Of a stretch of 8,902 bases of DNA, positions 7,051-8,902 are shown piece after piece. Source of the DNA: Candidatus Omnitrophota bacterium. Its GTDB lineage: Bacteria; Omnitrophota; Koll11; Gygaellales; Profunditerraquicolaceae. The notes under the pieces were generated by a model. The model was not told the origin of the DNA. It ran no database searches and worked only from the letters and a program-made list of their open reading frames with translations. A program made the position numbers and the translations under genes. Each line of letters opens with the position of its first letter. Position 1 is the first letter of the stretch. The stretch is from NCBI GenBank assembly GCA_028719045.1, contig JAQULD010000065.1, forward strand, positions 1 through 8,902. The letters are read 5' to 3'.

Positions 7051-8566
7051 ATGGATCGTCGCCTTATCGGTAATACTCCCCACGCTTATAGAGGTTATCG
7101 ATACTTCGGTGGTAAATGTCTCCCTGGACCATATCCGGGGCAGCCTTTCCGCGGGCATAGATGAAGCGACCTGGACCATTACCGCGTATCTTGTTTCGAA
7201 TGCCATAATCATCCCTATTACAGGATGGTTAAGCAGGGTATTCGGAAGGAAAAATTACCTGACCTTTTCTGTCGGGCTGTTCACTCTCAGTTCTTTTTTG
7301 TGCGGTTCTTCCAAGACCCTTTCCCAGCTTATTTTCTTCAGGATCATGCAGGGAGTAGGAGGGGGAGCCCTGCAGCCGATCTCACAGGCCATATTGCTGG
7401 AAACTTTCCCGGTAGCCCAGCATGGAATGGCGATGGCGCTCTTTGGAGTAGGGGTAATGTTCGGCCCGATAATCGGGCCCATAGTGGGCGGCTGGATAAC
7501 CGACAACTGGTCATGGAACTGGATCTTTTACATAAATATCCCCATCGGCGTCATTTCAATGTTAATGATCATGTTTTTCATACGGGACCCCCATTATTTA
7601 CAAAGGATAAAAGCAAAGATCGATTACTGGGGGCTGGTTTTGATTGCGGTCGGGCTGGGCAGCCTGCAGATAATACTTGATAAAGGCCAACGCCTGGATT
7701 GGCTTTCTTCGGCGTTCATCTTCAGGCTTTCGATAATATCCGCGGCGAGCCTTATCTTGTTTATAATCGTGGAATTAAGGTCGTCCGAGCCGGTGGTAAA
7801 TTTAAGGGTGTTTAAAAATATTTCTTTTACTTCCGGAAACCTTATCCAGTTTATCGCGTTTTTCGTGCTCTTCGGCAGTATTGTGCTTATCCCGATGTAT
7901 TTGCAGCAGTTGATGGGCTACAATGCCATGCTTGCCGGGCTTGCCCTGGCTCCCGGCGGGATCGCCACGCTTATTTCAATGCCTATCGCCGGACGGTTGG
8001 TTACCAAGATCAATCCGAAATTTATCCTGGCTACGGGGATCATTATCACTTCGTATTCCACTTTCTTAATGGCGCAGTTTAATCTTTACACTAATTTTGA
8101 CATCGTGGCCTGGTCAAGGATCGGCATGGGCTTCGGGATGGGGCTGGTCTTTATCCCGCTGGTCAATATGACCCTTTCTTCCATAAAAAAAGAGGAAATG
8201 GGCAATGCCACAGGGGTTTTTAACCTCTTAAGGAACCTGGGAGGAAGTTTTGGGGTAGCTTTCGTCACTACTCTGCTCGCCAGGAGGTCCCAGTTTCACC
8301 AATCGCGCTTAGTGGAAAATCTCAACCCGTTCGACCAAAGGTTTCAGTTGGGAGCGTCGCATTCCCTGTCTATCCTGCAGTATAAGGGGATTACCGGAGC
8401 CGCGCAAGCCAAGGGTATTATCTACCAGCGGCTCTTAAGAGAATCGAGCATGAATTCTTTTGTGGACGCGTTTTTTATTTCCACACTTTTGCTTCTTTGC
8501 ATTTTGCCATTGGTCCTGTTCATCAAGAAAGTAAAAAAAGAAGAAGGGGCTGTCCCTATCCATTGA
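7043..8566 (+). CDS. emrB: EmrB-like DHA2-family MFS drug/proton antiporter
   Basis: The 507-residue protein fits a 14-helix transporter of the DHA2 group, working with EmrA and TolC to expel hydrophobic toxic compounds using the proton gradient. Visible signatures are the helix 1 motif EVIDTSVVNVSL (17-28, with membrane-embedded Asp20), EATWTITAYLVSNAI (41-55), loop 2-3 motif A GWLSRVFGRK (61-70), motif B with Arg100 in FRIMQGVGGG, and the antiporter motif C GVGVMFGPIIGPIVGG (135-150) followed by WSWNWIFYINIPIG. Length equals the family norm (about 510). The ATG at 7043 overlaps the end of emrA by 8 bases and has no clear Shine-Dalgarno, so coupled translation is likely. The alternative ATG at 7051 is in another frame. 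MNKWIVALSV fits the usual family N-terminus. The protein ends in a short basic tail (KKVKKEEGAVPIH). The family is sure; substrate range is unknown. Confidence 0.93.
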   Translation: MNKWIVALSVILPTLIEVIDTSVVNVSLDHIRGSLSAGIDEATWTITAYLVSNAIIIPITGWLSRVFGRKNYLTFSVGLFTLSSFLCGSSKTLSQLIFFRIMQGVGGGALQPISQAILLETFPVAQHGMAMALFGVGVMFGPIIGPIVGGWITDNWSWNWIFYINIPIGVISMLMIMFFIRDPHYLQRIKAKIDYWGLVLIAVGLGSLQIILDKGQRLDWLSSAFIFRLSIISAASLILFIIVELRSSEPVVNLRVFKNISFTSGNLIQFIAFFVLFGSIVLIPMYLQQLMGYNAMLAGLALAPGGIATLISMPIAGRLVTKINPKFILATGIIITSYSTFLMAQFNLYTNFDIVAWSRIGMGFGMGLVFIPLVNMTLSSIKKEEMGNATGVFNLLRNLGGSFGVAFVTTLLARRSQFHQSRLVENLNPFDQRFQLGASHSLSILQYKGITGAAQAKGIIYQRLLRESSMNSFVDAFFISTLLLLCILPLVLFIKKVKKEEGAVPIH

Positions 8567-8578
8567 CAGGGTGCCGCT

Positions 8579-8902
8579 ATGGTTTTAAAAAAAATATTGA
8601 ACTCTAATCTTACTTTCGCCGCCATTTCAATCTGGTTTATAGTGGCATTGGCTTTCGCAGTGGGGGAAAGGGGCGGCAGGGATTTGAAAGTAGGGCTGTT
8701 CGGAGTGGAACAGGTCCTGCATAAAAAATCCCCATACGAGAATCCTACCGATCCTAACCGCACGATCTTCCGTTACGCGCCCGCTTTAACCATACTTGAA
8801 TACCCGTTCCGGATGAAAAGCAGGATGACCGCTCCGTTTGAATTCCAGGATATGCTGCCTTCGATCTTTAGCTGGTATTTCGCGGAAATACTTGCATTGA
8901 TA
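8579..8902 (+). CDS. Membrane protein, probable GT87 (DUF2029) glycosyltransferase, N-terminal part
   Basis: An open frame from the ATG at 8579 continues through the window end, giving 108 residues. AGGGTG at 8568-8573 is a plausible ribosome site 5 bases upstream. Residues about 10-28 (LTFAAISIWFIVALAFAVG) form a membrane helix. A loop follows with GRDLKVGLFGVEQVLHKKSP and then FRYAPALTILEYPF, and the last visible residues start another hydrophobic segment. This order (helix, early Asp, 'l.k.SPYenp', then 'f.YaP......yPf') resembles GT-C glycosyltransferases of family 87, which transfer mannose or arabinose from polyprenyl-phosphate sugars outside the membrane. Asp35 would be the candidate catalytic residue. 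Only about a quarter of such a protein (usually 400 or more residues) is visible, so the call is tentative. It lies 12 bases after emrB with no terminator, so it may share the transcript. Confidence 0.6.
   Translation, partial: MVLKKILNSNLTFAAISIWFIVALAFAVGERGGRDLKVGLFGVEQVLHKKSPYENPTDPNRTIFRYAPALTILEYPFRMKSRMTAPFEFQDMLPSIFSWYFAEILALI

Noticed and set aside
7463..7479. 17-base inverted repeat (8-bp arms, GGCCCGAT and ATCGGGCC) inside emrB
   Set aside because: It falls exactly on codons for the duplicated Gly-Pro-Ile pattern of MFS motif C, so the protein constraint explains it; no T tract follows and the frame is intact.

Overview
The window holds a compact efflux operon on the + strand, flanked by two incomplete genes. 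The organism must be a diderm (Gram-negative-type) bacterium: there are two TolC-family outer-membrane channel proteins and two periplasmic adaptors, which make sense only with an outer membrane. The mixed codon use, very tight gene packing and gene style suggest an uncultivated lineage such as Omnitrophota or Elusimicrobiota. That placement is a guess from general look and is not proven by any marker in the window.

Layout: bases 1-157 are the C-terminal end of a DJ-1/PfpI-family protein. Bases 158-266 are the only real intergenic region. They hold a near-consensus sigma70-type promoter (TTGACA, 17-bp spacer, TATCAT) overlaid by a 28-bp imperfect palindrome, a strong candidate operator. An AbrB/SpoVT-type DNA-binding protein (267-509) follows and is the obvious candidate regulator. 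Next come two complete pump modules, each starting with its own outer-membrane channel: TolC-like, MacA-like adaptor and MacB-like ABC transporter (514-4710), then a second TolC-like protein, EmrA-like adaptor and EmrB-like MFS transporter (4707-8566). A truncated membrane protein resembling a family 87 (DUF2029) glycosyltransferase begins 12 bases after emrB and runs off the end.

How they work together (inference from family knowledge): the MacB-like ATPase with the short adaptor, and the EmrB-like proton-driven antiporter with the long-hairpin adaptor, would each join an outer-membrane channel and expel toxic amphiphiles or other small molecules across the envelope. Five consecutive gene junctions, from tolC1 to emrB, overlap by 1 to 17 bases, and the regulator-tolC1 gap is only 4 bases. 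Together with the absence of any visible terminator, this points to one transcript with translational coupling, controlled at the promoter/operator upstream of the AbrB-like gene.

The individual families are all known. The points most worth checking are the promoter-embedded palindrome, the fusion of two different pump classes with two channels into one overlapping operon, and the MacA-like adaptor that almost lacks the alpha-helical hairpin normally used to dock on TolC. I saw no RNA genes, mobile elements, CRISPR arrays or toxin-antitoxin pairs.
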